Assembly (NCBI RefSeq): GCF_017115165.1
Contig: NZ_JABXKF010000032.1
Span: forward strand, 173,843 to 237,842
DNA length: 64,000 nt
Origin: Nostoc sp. LPT
GTDB lineage: Bacteria > Cyanobacteriota > Cyanobacteriia > Cyanobacteriales > Nostocaceae
Direction: 5' to 3'
The notes under the pieces were generated by a model. That model was not told where the DNA came from and did not search any database. It saw only the letters and a list, made by a program, of their open reading frames with translations. Shown here one piece after another: positions 15,921 through 25,646 of this stretch. How positions within the stretch are numbered: the stretch's first letter is position 1; each line of letters opens with the position of its first letter. The translations under genes were made by a program, and so were the position numbers.

Positions 15921-16814
15921 TTACTTAGAAGTATTTCCCAATGAAGGCACGGGAGATGCAACAGGATTAGGTGTCGGGGAAGCCGTTGCTGCCTTTTTAA
16001 TTCCGTCTTTATACTTAGCAGGTGCTAAAGCTGTGGCACTCTCAAATAAAGGTTTTGCATCTGCGTCTTTGCCCTGTTGTTTCAGGAGCATCGCTTTTGC
16101 CACGACGGGGCGAAAATCCTTGGGATCTTTCTTAATTGCCTGGTCATAAACAGAGCTAGCTTGAGCGTAACGTTTCTGGGAAGCATGAACAGAACCTAAC
16201 AACACCTGCACGGCGACTGTATCTACACTTCCAGGCTGAATTGTATTTGCTTGGGCTGCGTTAGAGAGGGTTTCTTGCAACAAACCAATGGCTGCTTCGG
16301 GGCGTTGTTGACTAATCAATAGAGCCACCATTCCTTGCAAAGCCTTCAAATCGCCTGGTTTCGTCGACAAAATCGAGCGATAAGCTTGAGCGGCTCCTTC
16401 GCGATCGCCAATTTGCTGTTTGGCTTGAGCTAGTAACACTGAATATTCTGACTGTTCGGGATTCAGCTTTGCTAGCTTTTCTAGGGGTTCAATGACAACT
16501 TGGATATCAGCTGGTTTAACCTCACTTTTATCTTTTTGACTCAGTAATTGCAGCCGTGCCTGTAATAAGCCCTTAAGCGCAGTCTGATTTTCTGGTTCCC
16601 TTTGCAAAACCTGTTCATAACCCCGTACTTCGTCTTCCAGTTTTGATTTTTGGTCAGCAGAGGGCAAACTACCTCTGGTATTAGCGGTATTCTGACTTGA
16701 GGGTGGCGTATTATTAAATGCTCCAATTATGGGAATCACCGAAACACCCACAAAAGCAAGAATTGCCACTGCTAAGACTACTTGAACTATCCAACGATTG
16801 CGCGGTTGAGACAC
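15921..16814 (-). CDS. Membrane-anchored TPR protein
   Basis: The product is about 297 residues if translation starts at GTG 16814, which follows AGGAG at 12 bases; an upstream in-frame extension to 16940 looks non-coding. One membrane helix near the N-terminus (WIVQVVLAVAILAFVGVSVI) is followed by a Ser/Asn-rich linker. TPR-like helix pairs then run from about residue 70 to 270 (EQVLQREPENQTALKGL, AYRSILSTKPGDLKALQGM, YDQAIKKDPKDFRPVVAKAM). The tail is Pro/Ser-rich. It is probably a protein-interaction scaffold facing the periplasm or cytoplasm; no specific partner can be named. It converges on the manganese exporter gene. Confidence 0.75.
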   Translation of the reverse strand: MSQPRNRWIVQVVLAVAILAFVGVSVIPIIGAFNNTPPSSQNTANTRGSLPSADQKSKLEDEVRGYEQVLQREPENQTALKGLLQARLQLLSQKDKSEVKPADIQVVIEPLEKLAKLNPEQSEYSVLLAQAKQQIGDREGAAQAYRSILSTKPGDLKALQGMVALLISQQRPEAAIGLLQETLSNAAQANTIQPGSVDTVAVQVLLGSVHASQKRYAQASSVYDQAIKKDPKDFRPVVAKAMLLKQQGKDADAKPLFESATALAPAKYKDGIKKAATASPTPNPVASPVPSLGNTSK

Positions 16815-17192
16815 AGTTTTGTCTTTCTCCTGAACTCTAATGACATTATCATTTACACAAATCGTAAAGTTAAAAATTTCCAAAACTTTGCGGAATACCG
16901 CCAATTGCCTGTGAATTTTATAACAATTAACTATCCACACTGCTAAAGTAAGTGATGACTTTAGGAGGAGCCGTCAGAATTGTACCTATGATATGCTTCC
17001 GAAACTAGTGTAAAGCCGCTAAATTAGACATTTAGTGTTTATACATTAAATTTAGCGCCTTTAGGATTGTATAGAGTACCCTAGTGTGATTTTGTGAAAA
17101 GCCAATATACTTTCATCAGTCGCACAAATGCTCTTTTCAGCTGCCTTTGTAAAATCCCACAATGGGATGTGTCTGTGCCGCAAGGAGTTTTT

Positions 17193-18221
17193 ATGAATTC
17201 CGACCTGATGCCGTTGCCTGAATCTTCCAATTCTTCTGCCTCTAACCAGGGCCCAACTAACGTAGAGGCAGCCGCTAATGTTCACATAGCAGCCCAGTCC
17301 TCTAAAAAAGTTGAAAATTTGCCTGTCAACTCCAGTGAGACTGACTCAAATGGGAACTTGATTAATCGCCAGCAACCGATTCCGCCTCCCAGCGAACCGA
17401 TGCAGTATCGAGCGATCGGGTTAGTCCGGGGTCGCTATCATGCTAGCAGCGAACAATTTACTCAAGGTACGCTGCTGACCGCAGATGGTGTAGAACTCAA
17501 TGCCGTCCTCCTAGGGCGGATTATGAGCTTAGTCAAGAATCATCTAGACTTAAAAAAAGAACACTTGTGGGTAGTATATCCACGTACCAGACAAGAAAAT
17601 GATACCTTGCACATCCAAATCGTCGGAGTTTGGGAGCCAGAAAATCTCGCTAAAAACTCAACAGATGAGGACGAATCGGATTTTGAGTTGCAAGAGTTAC
17701 AGACACTCGATGATGGCTTATCCGAGAACTCTGAACTAAGTACAACTGCCCCCAAACCTTCATCAGAAGTTGCAGATGGTGGTTTTTCTGTTCGTGGTGA
17801 AGTAGTATACCAATCTTTTGATGCTAAAAGCTTGGTAGTCAAAATTAGGCAGGCTCCACGCAAATCAACTGACAAACCAAAGTATTTTAAGTTGAAATTG
17901 AGGGGTGTGCTAACTACCAAAGCAGTGGGCAAATTCTGGGACTTCCAAGCCAAGCGAGAAGCTGACGTTTTGGTAGTAGAAAAAGCTGAGGCAATCGCTG
18001 ATTTGCCCAAAAAACGCAAACCACCATTTAAAGGTGGGCCTCGTGCTGGCAGTGGAGGTGGTGCTGGTGGTAGAAAACCATTCCCCCCCAGACGCACTGG
18101 CGAAACTCCTCGCCCCATCAAGAAAACAAGTACAGGCGGCGACCCCTCAGTGGTGTCAAAACCTATACCAAGAACGCCCGCTCCTAAACCCATCAAGCGA
18201 CCGAAACCGACTCAAGAGTAG
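17193..18221 (+). CDS. Conserved cyanobacterial protein with basic proline-rich tail
   Basis: ATG 17193 is chosen because AAGGAG lies at 17182-17187; the open frame upstream to 17094 lacks a good start. The 342-residue product has a Ser/Asn-rich N-terminus (1-70), a folded domain (about 70-150: MQYRAIGLVRGRYHASSE, LLGRIMSLVKNHLDL, LWVVYPRTRQEN), and an acidic linker. A second beta-rich domain follows (about 195-275: FSVRGEVVYQSFDAKSLVVK, YFKLKLRGVLTTKAVGKFW). The last 70 residues are rich in Lys, Arg, Pro and Gly (KKRKPPFKGGPRAGSGGG). The basic tail hints at nucleic-acid or ribosome binding, but that is inference; I do not recognise the family by name. Confidence 0.65.
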   Translation: MNSDLMPLPESSNSSASNQGPTNVEAAANVHIAAQSSKKVENLPVNSSETDSNGNLINRQQPIPPPSEPMQYRAIGLVRGRYHASSEQFTQGTLLTADGVELNAVLLGRIMSLVKNHLDLKKEHLWVVYPRTRQENDTLHIQIVGVWEPENLAKNSTDEDESDFELQELQTLDDGLSENSELSTTAPKPSSEVADGGFSVRGEVVYQSFDAKSLVVKIRQAPRKSTDKPKYFKLKLRGVLTTKAVGKFWDFQAKREADVLVVEKAEAIADLPKKRKPPFKGGPRAGSGGGAGGRKPFPPRRTGETPRPIKKTSTGGDPSVVSKPIPRTPAPKPIKRPKPTQE

Positions 18222-18286
18222 GGAATGGGGAGCAGGGGGAGATGAGGAAGAAAATTTATCTTGTCCTCCTCATCCTCCTCATCCCC

Positions 18287-19456
18287 TCAAAAATCCGTCC
18301 GACGGTCTTGGGGTAGAAAAGATCGCTCCATCGGAATTGGAGAAACTGGTTCTGTAAGGGTAAACGTACCTGCTTCGATCCACTTTTTCAACTCTAGAGC
18401 GACTTCTCTAGAAAAAAACAAACTCGCTAAGGGGGCAGAGCGTACTGCTTTGCCCTCTATGGTGATCCGCCCAGATTTGAGTTGGGCGTAACTCACTAAA
18501 CCAAAGGTGGGACGGACGCGCCGGGGAATGGAAAAATCTACTATTGGGGCTACTAAGTCTTGATCTTGGACGGCACAGTGTTCAATTACTTGTTCATTTA
18601 ATACAGGTAGCGGTACACCAACCCCTAACATTAATGAGGGACCATAACTTTTGAAGTAACACCCCCGCACCCAATGAGCATCCATTTGCTTGGCATCACC
18701 AATTAAAGCTAAAGTGGCAGAAGGCCCAATCGGTGTACGATTAGCTAAACGCTTTTGTAAGGGGAAGTGCTGAGTGCCTTCCCAGGCGACATATCCAACA
18801 CCACCGCCTAAAAAAATTCGAGTACCTATACCAACAAGTTGCAAATCGGGGTCGTTGAGTAAAGGAGAAATAGCACCTGGGTTAGAATAAACAGCATTCC
18901 CCAGACGCGGTTGTAAAGGGCCGAGATAGGTGAAGAGGGGGCGATCGCCACCATTTACACCAACAATAAAATTTTGATAAAGATTGCGCGGATTGAATAA
19001 ATAAAACTGATTAATTGTGTCACTAGTAATTGTAGTTTCAAAATTTGCTCTGGGGTAACAATCTGTTACTTGTCCTTGCGCTTTCACGTGTATAGATTTA
19101 CCAGCGATTAAATCTTCGATTACATGACCGCCACCACGTTCTCGCACTTCTTCCCCATCTGTCGTCTCCACAGCACAACTCGCACCCAAATATAAATCTA
19201 CTGCCCCAAAACCAGAGTATGCTGGCACGCCATCTAACCAACAACGGCGAATTTTTATCGGGGGGTCAGTATGTCCTAGATTGATAATTGCACCACTTGA
19301 TTCCATCGGCTCAAAAGTACCAGTGGTAATTACGTCAACTTCTTTAGCAGCTTTAGTAACACCGATTTCTACAACTCGTGCTTTTAATTCTTCAGTTGTC
19401 AACACCACTGCACGTTGGCGCTTAATTTTCTCGTTAATTTCTGCAATTGTTCGCAT
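18287..19456 (-). CDS. Homocysteine biosynthesis (HcyBio/DUF39) family protein
   Basis: The 389-residue product (from ATG 19456, MRTIAEINEKI) carries the DUF39 pattern: an N-terminal helical start, VDVITTGTFEPMESSGAI, the PIKIRRCWLDGVPAYSGFGA region, the LGASC cysteine, YPRANFETTIT, and the GGGVGYVAWEGTQH core. Proteins of this family are implicated in sulfur insertion when aspartate semialdehyde is converted to homocysteine in archaea and some bacteria. The conserved cysteines in LGASCAVE and VRGCYFKS are candidates for persulfide handling. The open frame extends 20 codons upstream to 19516, but MRTIAEIN is the usual family start. In cyanobacteria the exact reaction has not been settled. Confidence 0.8.
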   Translation of the reverse strand: MRTIAEINEKIKRQRAVVLTTEELKARVVEIGVTKAAKEVDVITTGTFEPMESSGAIINLGHTDPPIKIRRCWLDGVPAYSGFGAVDLYLGASCAVETTDGEEVRERGGGHVIEDLIAGKSIHVKAQGQVTDCYPRANFETTITSDTINQFYLFNPRNLYQNFIVGVNGGDRPLFTYLGPLQPRLGNAVYSNPGAISPLLNDPDLQLVGIGTRIFLGGGVGYVAWEGTQHFPLQKRLANRTPIGPSATLALIGDAKQMDAHWVRGCYFKSYGPSLMLGVGVPLPVLNEQVIEHCAVQDQDLVAPIVDFSIPRRVRPTFGLVSYAQLKSGRITIEGKAVRSAPLASLFFSREVALELKKWIEAGTFTLTEPVSPIPMERSFLPQDRRTDF

Positions 19457-20166
19457 CTTATCAGTGCTTACGCTTCCTGGTGAGTGGGGAATGGGCAGAG
19501 ACGCGATTAATCGCATCTGATTTTATTGCTACATTTGACCAAAAGGCAAGTCAGGCATTAGAATATTTTATTGTTCAAGTGAACAATATTCATCTCAAGC
19601 AATTGCAACAAACTAGTGAGACGCAATCACAGAAGACAGAATTTACTTCATCGTAAATGAGTCAAACAAAGCAGAGGTAACAAACCAGAACAAACAACAT
19701 CTGATTAGCTAATTGTGTCTATGCTCATGGTTATTCTTTCAAATAGGATTTATTCAGACTTACTCAAAAGTATGAGATCCCCAACTTCTTAAAAAAGTTG
19801 GGGATATTATTGTTTTTTAACTCCAGCAATCATTATCCCAATCGCTTCAAAATTTGCAAGACTTCACATAACTTATGTCATTGAGTTTTTGGCTTTCCAG
19901 TTATTATTGTTGCCATCTAATGGCTCTTTGAATGGCTTCTTTCTGTAATTTTTTTATTAATCTAAAGTGGAGTTAATACCTCACCGTTCGCGCAATCAAG
20001 GATGAGTTTGGTGAAATAGATTGAAATAAGGGAGAGTATCTAAACAGGCGATCGTTTTTGGCATCCCTTGTGTCAGAAAGAAAGTTGTGTATAGTGTAAA
20101 AGCCTAAAAGTAAATGTAATAAATTGCACATTTACCACAAATAGATACACTGACTTATTCGAGTCT
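19457..20166. other. Intergenic region with a hairpin
   Basis: Besides the hairpin at 19777-19805 and a near-palindrome AGACGCGATTAATCGCATCT around 19498, I see no gene or RNA in this 700-base region. Confidence 0.5.
19777..19805. repeat. 11-bp stem hairpin (dispersed repeat or terminator)
   Basis: ATCCCCAACTT at 19777-19787 is the exact complement of 19795-19805, with a 7-base A/T loop. ATTATTGTTTTTT follows, so it could terminate rightward transcription, but no gene ends nearby on that strand. It resembles a common Nostoc dispersed palindrome. Confidence 0.5.
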
Positions 20167-20529
20167 TCAGTCCACAATATCAACTCGCTTTAATGTAGCA
20201 GTCAATTCTGCCATAAACTTAACAAAGACGCGAACTTTAGCTGAGAGATAGCGTTTTTGCGGGTACAACACGGCGATCGCTAATCCAGTTTGGGGTGGGT
20301 AAAATTGCAAAATCGGTTGCAGATCTCGCCGTGCGATCGCTTTCGCGGCAATAAACTTAGGCAACTGAACGACACCTGCTCCTCCAATGACTGCCTCTAA
20401 AATGACTTCTGAATTATTGAATCTCAGATAGCTGCCTCCGAAAAGCTGCCAGATTGAGCAGAGCGCATAAAAATCATCAGGTTTTTGAGCTTGCCCATTC
20501 TCGCAATCGCACTTTTGAATTTTTTGCAT
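20167..20529 (-). pseudogene. LysR-type regulator, C-terminal fragment
   Basis: The last 75 residues (LRFNNSEVILEAVIGGAGVV, LPKFIAAKAIARRDLQPIL, YPQKRYLSAKVRVFVKFMAE) are the C-terminal end of a LysR substrate-binding domain. The first 30 codons are unrelated, and the N-terminal helix-turn-helix and most of the sensing domain are absent. A normal LysR regulator is about 300 residues. It lies divergently 97 bases from the NmrA gene, the usual position for a LysR regulator of such an oxidoreductase, so regulation of that neighbour has probably been lost. Confidence 0.75.
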
Positions 20530-20626
20530 AACTGTTTTGAATTTTAACTACTTTTTCTTTTTTTCTATACAAGCTACTGTTAGGACAAAATAAAACTTTC
20601 AAGACACAAACAGCACTAAAAAAAGC

Positions 20627-21502
20627 ATGACACAGCCAACAGCAGAGCGGCTCATCTTAGTCACTGGGGCCACAGGTAATCAGGGCGGCGCAGTGGCACG
20701 TCATCTGTTACAACGCGGTAATTTCACGGTGCGCGCTTTCGTGCGTGACCCCAACAAGCCTGCTGCTCAAGCCCTTCAACAAGTGGGTGCAGAACTCGTA
20801 GTCGGGGATTTCAGCGATCGCGCTTCCCTTGACCACGCTTTGCAAGATGTCTATGGCGTTTTTTCATTGCAGACTTTTCTTAAAGGCGGATTATCAGCCG
20901 AGATCCGAGATGGCAAAACCGTCGCAGACGCAGCTTCATCGGCGGGTGTCCAGCATTTCGTCTACAGTTCGGTAGGCAGTGCTGAACGCAACACAGGCAT
21001 TCCGCATTTCGACAGCAAGTTTCAAGTCGAAGAGTATATTCGAGCCATCAGGTTGCCCTTCACGATTTTGCGTCCAGTTTTCTTCTTTTACAACTACGCC
21101 TCGTCGATGCGCTCAATGGTTGAGCAGGGAACGCTGCCCCTGCCACTCAGTCCCGAAACAAAATTGCAGCAACTTTCTGAAGAAGATTACGGAGCAATGG
21201 TCGCTGAGGTGTTTGATCGTCCCACTGAGTTCTTGAGGCGCGAAATCGAAGTTGCCAGTGTAGAGATGACCATGTCGGACATCGCTGCTGCGTTCAGCCA
21301 CGTTTTAGGAAAACCCGTCGAGTATCAACAGATTCCGTTTGAAGCATTTGAGCAGCAAGCTGGGGAGGAAATCACCCTCATGTATCGCTGGCTTGAAAAT
21401 GTCGGCTACGGGGCGAATCTAGTGCAGTTAAAACACGATTTTCCAGCACCGACCGACTTTGAATCCTATTTGCGCGATCGCGATTGGGCAAAACCAGCCT
21501 AA
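20627..21502 (+). CDS. NmrA-family NAD(P)-binding protein
   Basis: The 291-residue atypical short-chain dehydrogenase has an N-terminal Rossmann motif GATGNQGG (residues 15-22), a VGDF segment (about 60) and HFVYSSVGSA (about 110), followed by the NmrA-like substrate-side region (LRPVFFFYNYASSM). Family members bind NAD(P)H as redox sensors or quinone/azo reductase-like enzymes; the active-site Tyr-x-x-x-Lys is not obvious, favouring a sensor or non-classical enzyme. It starts at ATG 20627. The truncated LysR gene diverges from it. Base use is somewhat more GC-rich than its surroundings, which would fit acquisition by transfer, though this is only an impression. Confidence 0.82.
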   Translation: MTQPTAERLILVTGATGNQGGAVARHLLQRGNFTVRAFVRDPNKPAAQALQQVGAELVVGDFSDRASLDHALQDVYGVFSLQTFLKGGLSAEIRDGKTVADAASSAGVQHFVYSSVGSAERNTGIPHFDSKFQVEEYIRAIRLPFTILRPVFFFYNYASSMRSMVEQGTLPLPLSPETKLQQLSEEDYGAMVAEVFDRPTEFLRREIEVASVEMTMSDIAAAFSHVLGKPVEYQQIPFEAFEQQAGEEITLMYRWLENVGYGANLVQLKHDFPAPTDFESYLRDRDWAKPA

Positions 21503-21867
21503 AGCACGTTCGCTGTTGGGTCGATAGATAGGACAGTGATTTAGAGTCAAGCAATACAGTGTTTACCCGAAGAAAACTGTACAGTGACTTTTTTTATTTG
21601 TCGTGGTGCCAAACTAATGTCATAAGAGTACAAAGCGTGTCTGTTTTAACTTTTAGCTTCGAGTACGTACAGGGGATGAACACATTTGCATCAACCTAAC
21701 CACTGGAAGTGTGTAGCGACCAGACTTGCGAGCAGGACACAATTTGTCTTAATGCCATATAATTTGGCACTGTACAGTAATACTATTTAGTTAAGGTAAG
21801 AGATACGATCTAGAATTTTCATCAGAGAACCATAACTAGAACCGTATTGAAAATCGAGCGACTAATC
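21503..21867. other. Intergenic region, nothing recognised
   Basis: This is a convergent spacer between the NmrA gene and the permease. I see no ORF, RNA or strong hairpin. Confidence 0.4.
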
Positions 21868-23013
21868 TTATTTTTTCAAGATATCATCATCAATCGAGGG
21901 ATTCTCATTTATATCTGGATTTTCTGGCGTCCAATTATCATCTGTTCCAGGAGATTCAGAAACTATCACAAACTCAGTCTCTTTTCTATTGTTATTCCCC
22001 CATTCATCCAAAACATCTTTAATTAACACTTCTTGCAACCAAATTTTAGCGACAACAGTTAGAGGTAGTGCTAGAAATAATCCTAAAAAGCCAAAGAAAG
22101 TCACGAAAAATAGCTGGGCAATTAAGGTTATGGCTGGCAGCAATGATACTTGATGCGCCATGACAACGGGCGTGATAAAATTACTCTCAACCTGTTGAAT
22201 GATAAAGTAGAGAATCAAAACAGCGATCGCTTTCCAAGGTTCATCCAAGAAGGCGATCGCCATTGCTGGGATTACACTCATCGTTGGCCCCAGATTGGGA
22301 ATCAAGTTAAAAAATCCCGCCAAAACCGCTAAAGCAAGTGCTGCCTTAACATGCAAAATTGATAAGCCAATCAGACTCATCACCCCCACTACAAAGATGG
22401 CAATGAAAGCGCCTGTAATCCATCCCTCCAAAGAGACTTCACATTTATCTAAAATTCCATCTACCCGCCGCCGATAAAATGAAGGGAAAAGCCGCACAAA
22501 TACTTTGCGGTAAGCCACGGGGTCGGCTAACATCATTCCTGTTAAAACCAACACTAGCAAAATCTTGAGGACGACTTCTAAAGAACCAGATACAAAAGCA
22601 AAGGAGTTTCCCAGTAGCCGATTAACGAAGGGTTGTACTTGTTGAATGAGGCTATTGATATCTGGGATGTAAGGAACTAACTGGTCAGGAATACGAGTTC
22701 TCAGGGCATCAAGCCAACTATTAAAGCGTCCAAACCCTTTAGGAACTTGATAGGTTAGTTCTTGAAACTGCTGGGCAAATGGCGGCACAATTAGCCAGAA
22801 AAAACCCACGACACCTGCGAAAAAGATAGCTACTGCTAAGAGGACGGCGAATCCACGCCTCATCCCAAACCTTTGGAAGCGTTTCGCTAGCCGATTTAAG
22901 GTGGTGGCTAACACAACTGCGGCAAACATTAGCAAAAGCACTTCTCGAATTTGCCACAAGATGTATAAAGAAAGAACTATGGCGATTAAGCCGATCCATT
23001 GACCCAGGTTCAC
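21868..23013 (-). CDS. AI-2E-family (PerM/UPF0118) permease
   Basis: The 381-residue protein has the family layout. Paired N-terminal helices (IGLIAIVLSLYILWQI, VLLLMFAAVVLATTL) and a third helix precede a soluble amphipathic segment (about 95-150: VPPFAQQFQELTY, IPDINSLIQQVQPFVNRLLG). Four or five C-terminal helices follow with the conserved NLIPNLGPTMSVIPA and QQVESNFITPVVM motifs. The last 50 residues are polar and acidic. Members are trimeric-to-pentameric membrane proteins; despite the name most are not autoinducer exporters, and the substrate here is unknown. Translation starts at GTG 23013 after GGGAG. Confidence 0.88.
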   Translation of the reverse strand: MNLGQWIGLIAIVLSLYILWQIREVLLLMFAAVVLATTLNRLAKRFQRFGMRRGFAVLLAVAIFFAGVVGFFWLIVPPFAQQFQELTYQVPKGFGRFNSWLDALRTRIPDQLVPYIPDINSLIQQVQPFVNRLLGNSFAFVSGSLEVVLKILLVLVLTGMMLADPVAYRKVFVRLFPSFYRRRVDGILDKCEVSLEGWITGAFIAIFVVGVMSLIGLSILHVKAALALAVLAGFFNLIPNLGPTMSVIPAMAIAFLDEPWKAIAVLILYFIIQQVESNFITPVVMAHQVSLLPAITLIAQLFFVTFFGFLGLFLALPLTVVAKIWLQEVLIKDVLDEWGNNNRKETEFVIVSESPGTDDNWTPENPDINENPSIDDDILKK

Positions 23014-23103
23014 AGGCTAACTCCCAACGGTTGGCGAGATGCAATTTTATTGTAATTAAGCTAGGTTAGCTGATTTTAGGAACTTGTGCGTAAATGGTTT
23101 GAG

Positions 23104-23295
23104 TTAATTTTGTTTTTGTGCTTGAAATCGCCACAGTAGAGCGATCGCTACGAGCGCAATCGGCAACAATACTATAATCAACGCGTTGCTTGCTGTCGCC
23201 GGAATTGGTAGACTTGGCCCTGCATACTTAATCAATACTGATAACAAAGCTGAGAGTAAAAGCAGTTTTAGAATTAATCCTAGTTGATTTTCCAT
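23104..23295 (-). CDS. Small two-helix membrane protein
   Basis: The 63-residue product has two hydrophobic segments (LGLILKLLLLSALLSVLIKY and ALIIVLLPIALVAIALLW) separated by a Pro-rich turn, with a short Gln/Lys tail. It reads away in the same direction as, and 90 bases upstream of, the AI-2E-family permease, so the two may be co-transcribed. I cannot name a function. Confidence 0.6.
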   Translation of the reverse strand: MENQLGLILKLLLLSALLSVLIKYAGPSLPIPATASNALIIVLLPIALVAIALLWRFQAQKQN

Positions 23296-23633
23296 AAAAA
23301 TATGGCAATACAGATTTTTGTGGTAGGCACAAATTTGCGCTGTACCGTCTAGTTTCTACAATAAACCCACAGATACAATCCTTGTAGGTTTCACAAAAAT
23401 ATAATTTCGAGTACCTGTCAGAAGCGAAGGATGTGAGGCGCGATCGCTAATGAACTTTGTAAATGCTGTCTGAACCACAGACAGCATATTATACACTATT
23501 AGAGCTATACAGAAAGTAATCAAAGCAGACTTTCAGTAATTTCAATTAAGCACAAATAAATGCAGAGTTCTAGCAAACTTTATTTACTCCGAACTAGCTC
23601 AATTCTATATTTAGCTTTGATCAACTCAGGCAA
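23296..23633. other. Intergenic region with a short palindrome
   Basis: ATGCTGTCTG at 23463-23472 pairs with 23478-23487 across a 5-base loop, but no T tract follows on either strand. Nothing else is recognised. Confidence 0.45.
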
Positions 23634-24572
23634 TTATATCAAAAAATTTTTCACTCTTACTTGAATATATTTATGATTTTTAGGTACACGTTTAGCTATA
23701 TATCTTAAGAAAGCAATCTGATAACCAAACTTATATTTAATTGCAGAAAATATATTAGACTTGACTTGGTTATCTAAACCTTTGTCTAGGTTTTTTAACT
23801 TTGATACTTCACGATGATATACAGGATGCTCTCCCCAAACGCAGGCAAAGTGTACAAGAGCAGGTGACACCATCTGATTGTATTTTTTAAAAGTAGATTG
23901 ACCTTTAATCACATCTATATTAAAAGAACCACGAAGACCAATAGGTGTTCGCATCATCTGACCATTATCTTCAAACATACTTTGATTGTGTAGCATCATC
24001 GCTAGGCTAAAAATACGTTCATCATTAGGGCCATCACCACGAAATTCACTAATACCTAGATTTCTCCAATCTCTTGAAAATTCTAGTGCCGTTTCAAAAA
24101 ATGCCTTAGCAGTATCGTTTTTTTCAAAATAATAGAGACCTCCATTAAATCTAGGTAGTTTTGTGATATTAAATCGTTTGAGTGTATCATCTACATCAAT
24201 AAACTTATCTTTATCGCCTGCTTGAAGATATACATTACCTGCCACACTAAAACTTCTACCTTGAAAATCATCAAAAATCAAGTTAATATCCCTTACTGCT
24301 ATGCAATCACTATCAATGCAAAGTGTATATTCAAATAGGGAATAATCATAAACATGAAGCTTTTGTTTGACGTTAGAACCATATTCTTTTCTAAGGTCTA
24401 TAACATAATCATAAAGTTCGAGTAACTCTTGATCGTTTTGATTGTCAGTAACAATAGCACGCGGAACATTTGGTGAATGAAGACGCAGAGAACGCGCTAA
24501 GGACTTTGCCATTTCGAGATAGTAAGATGCTCCATAAGCATAAGTGATAATGCCACGTTGTGAAATAACCAT
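23634..24572 (-). CDS. GT-A fold glycosyltransferase-like protein
   Basis: The 312-residue protein opens with a nucleotide-sugar transferase start (GIITYAYGASYYLEMAKSLA), has a DxD metal-binding motif in TLCIDSDCIAV (about residue 93-99), and an acceptor-side NGGLYYFEKN segment (about 145). This is the layout of glycogenin/GT8-like transferases. A likely acceptor is cell-surface polysaccharide or protein, but sugar donor and acceptor cannot be read from sequence. The gene is AT-rich and stands alone between long AT-rich spacers, which suggests a horizontally acquired surface-modification gene. Confidence 0.7.
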   Translation of the reverse strand: MVISQRGIITYAYGASYYLEMAKSLARSLRLHSPNVPRAIVTDNQNDQELLELYDYVIDLRKEYGSNVKQKLHVYDYSLFEYTLCIDSDCIAVRDINLIFDDFQGRSFSVAGNVYLQAGDKDKFIDVDDTLKRFNITKLPRFNGGLYYFEKNDTAKAFFETALEFSRDWRNLGISEFRGDGPNDERIFSLAMMLHNQSMFEDNGQMMRTPIGLRGSFNIDVIKGQSTFKKYNQMVSPALVHFACVWGEHPVYHREVSKLKNLDKGLDNQVKSNIFSAIKYKFGYQIAFLRYIAKRVPKNHKYIQVRVKNFLI

Positions 24573-25012
24573 TGTTTTTATTAATTAACAGTATCTAAGC
24601 TTGATTTATCTAGCCAAGTTATAAATTAAACACTAAAGTAGAGATATTTAATAATATCAGCCCAGCTTAAACTTTATATAAAGTGTTCATAAAATCTAGT
24701 CTAAGTTTTATTTAAATTTGTATAAACATACCTAGTTATTTACCTTTATAAAAATAAATATATACAGCAATAAACAACTAATAAACAACACAGATATCGA
24801 ATTTTATATTCATCCAACTCTAAAATTGAATGTAAAAAATAGATTTTTATTACATTGATTAACTTGATATTGAAATCATTGCCAGAAACTAGCGCGATCG
24901 CTGGTAGCATACTTACTGTTAGTCTGGCTTTGCTGGTAAACACAAACCAGTAGGATGCGTTACGGCGTTAAGCCTGAAAAGTCAGAATCCAGCAACTTTA
25001 CAAAACGCTTTT
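24573..25012. other. AT-rich intergenic region
   Basis: The 440 bases hold no supported gene; one HIP1-like GCGATCGC is seen at about 24894. A short leftward ORF there shows no protein-like pattern. Confidence 0.4.
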
Positions 25013-25573
25013 TTACGTCAAACTCAACCAGCCAAAAACTTGTTCAACAGTCAGTTCCAATTGGATACCCTCAAGAATTGGTAATTTATCAGCACCTTCG
25101 TATAATTCCAATCGCAGTCCAGGAAAAATCCCCAGCACACTTTCGTCTTCTGGGTTGATTAACCAGCTTAGTTTAGTACCATTGCGTGAACAATGCAATA
25201 ATTTACTCAATACTTTTTTTAACCTTTGCTCTGGGGAAAGAATTTCAATTGCCCAGTCGGGATGAATTTCAAAGCGATTAACAATTCTGCCAGATGGAGT
25301 TTTAGGAATTCTATCCCAGCGAAACACAGAGACATCAGGGACGATCGCAGCGCCGCCAAAAGTGCAACGTAGTTCTGGGAAAGCGTAAGCAATTTTTTGG
25401 CTTTTAGCTATGCCGTTAATTGTTTTGCAAACAGTAGTTTGGAGTAAGCTATGTTCACCTTGAGGCATTGTTTTTTGAATTATTTCCCCGTTGATAAAGT
25501 CTGATGCTGGTTCAGTTTCTGGCAGTTTGAGGAAATCGTCTAAAGTTAGTTGGGGTTGACTGGCAATAGTCAT
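25013..25573 (-). CDS. Uma2-family endonuclease (copy 1)
   Basis: This 186-residue protein begins with the family N-terminus LTLDDFLKLPETEPASDFING, has the core FGGAAIVPDVSVF (catalytic Asp) and WAIEILSPEQRLKKVLSKL (catalytic Glu and Lys of a PD-(D/E)XK fold), and ends VEQVFGWLSLT. Uma2/DUF820 proteins are restriction-endonuclease-like and hugely expanded in cyanobacteria, with unknown biological targets. Two further copies (26166-26462, truncated; 26526-27083) and a relic (30799-30920) lie nearby on the same strand and are clearly related by local duplication. Confidence 0.85.
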   Translation of the reverse strand: MTIASQPQLTLDDFLKLPETEPASDFINGEIIQKTMPQGEHSLLQTTVCKTINGIAKSQKIAYAFPELRCTFGGAAIVPDVSVFRWDRIPKTPSGRIVNRFEIHPDWAIEILSPEQRLKKVLSKLLHCSRNGTKLSWLINPEDESVLGIFPGLRLELYEGADKLPILEGIQLELTVEQVFGWLSLT

Positions 25574-25646
25574 AACTGAGTGAAATAGAGGGGATGGTTT
25601 AATTATGGGCGAACTCGCAAAGCGCCCGCTGGAGGCAGAATATAGT

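Noticed and set aside
17540..18196. 218-residue leftward ORF opposite the basic-tail protein
   Set aside because: The + strand frame has a proper Shine-Dalgarno and plausible domain structure; the opposite frame is low-complexity and has neither.
21868..23013. Quorum-sensing autoinducer-2 exporter
   Set aside because: The family name is historical; nothing in the context supports AI-2 transport, so only the family is stated.
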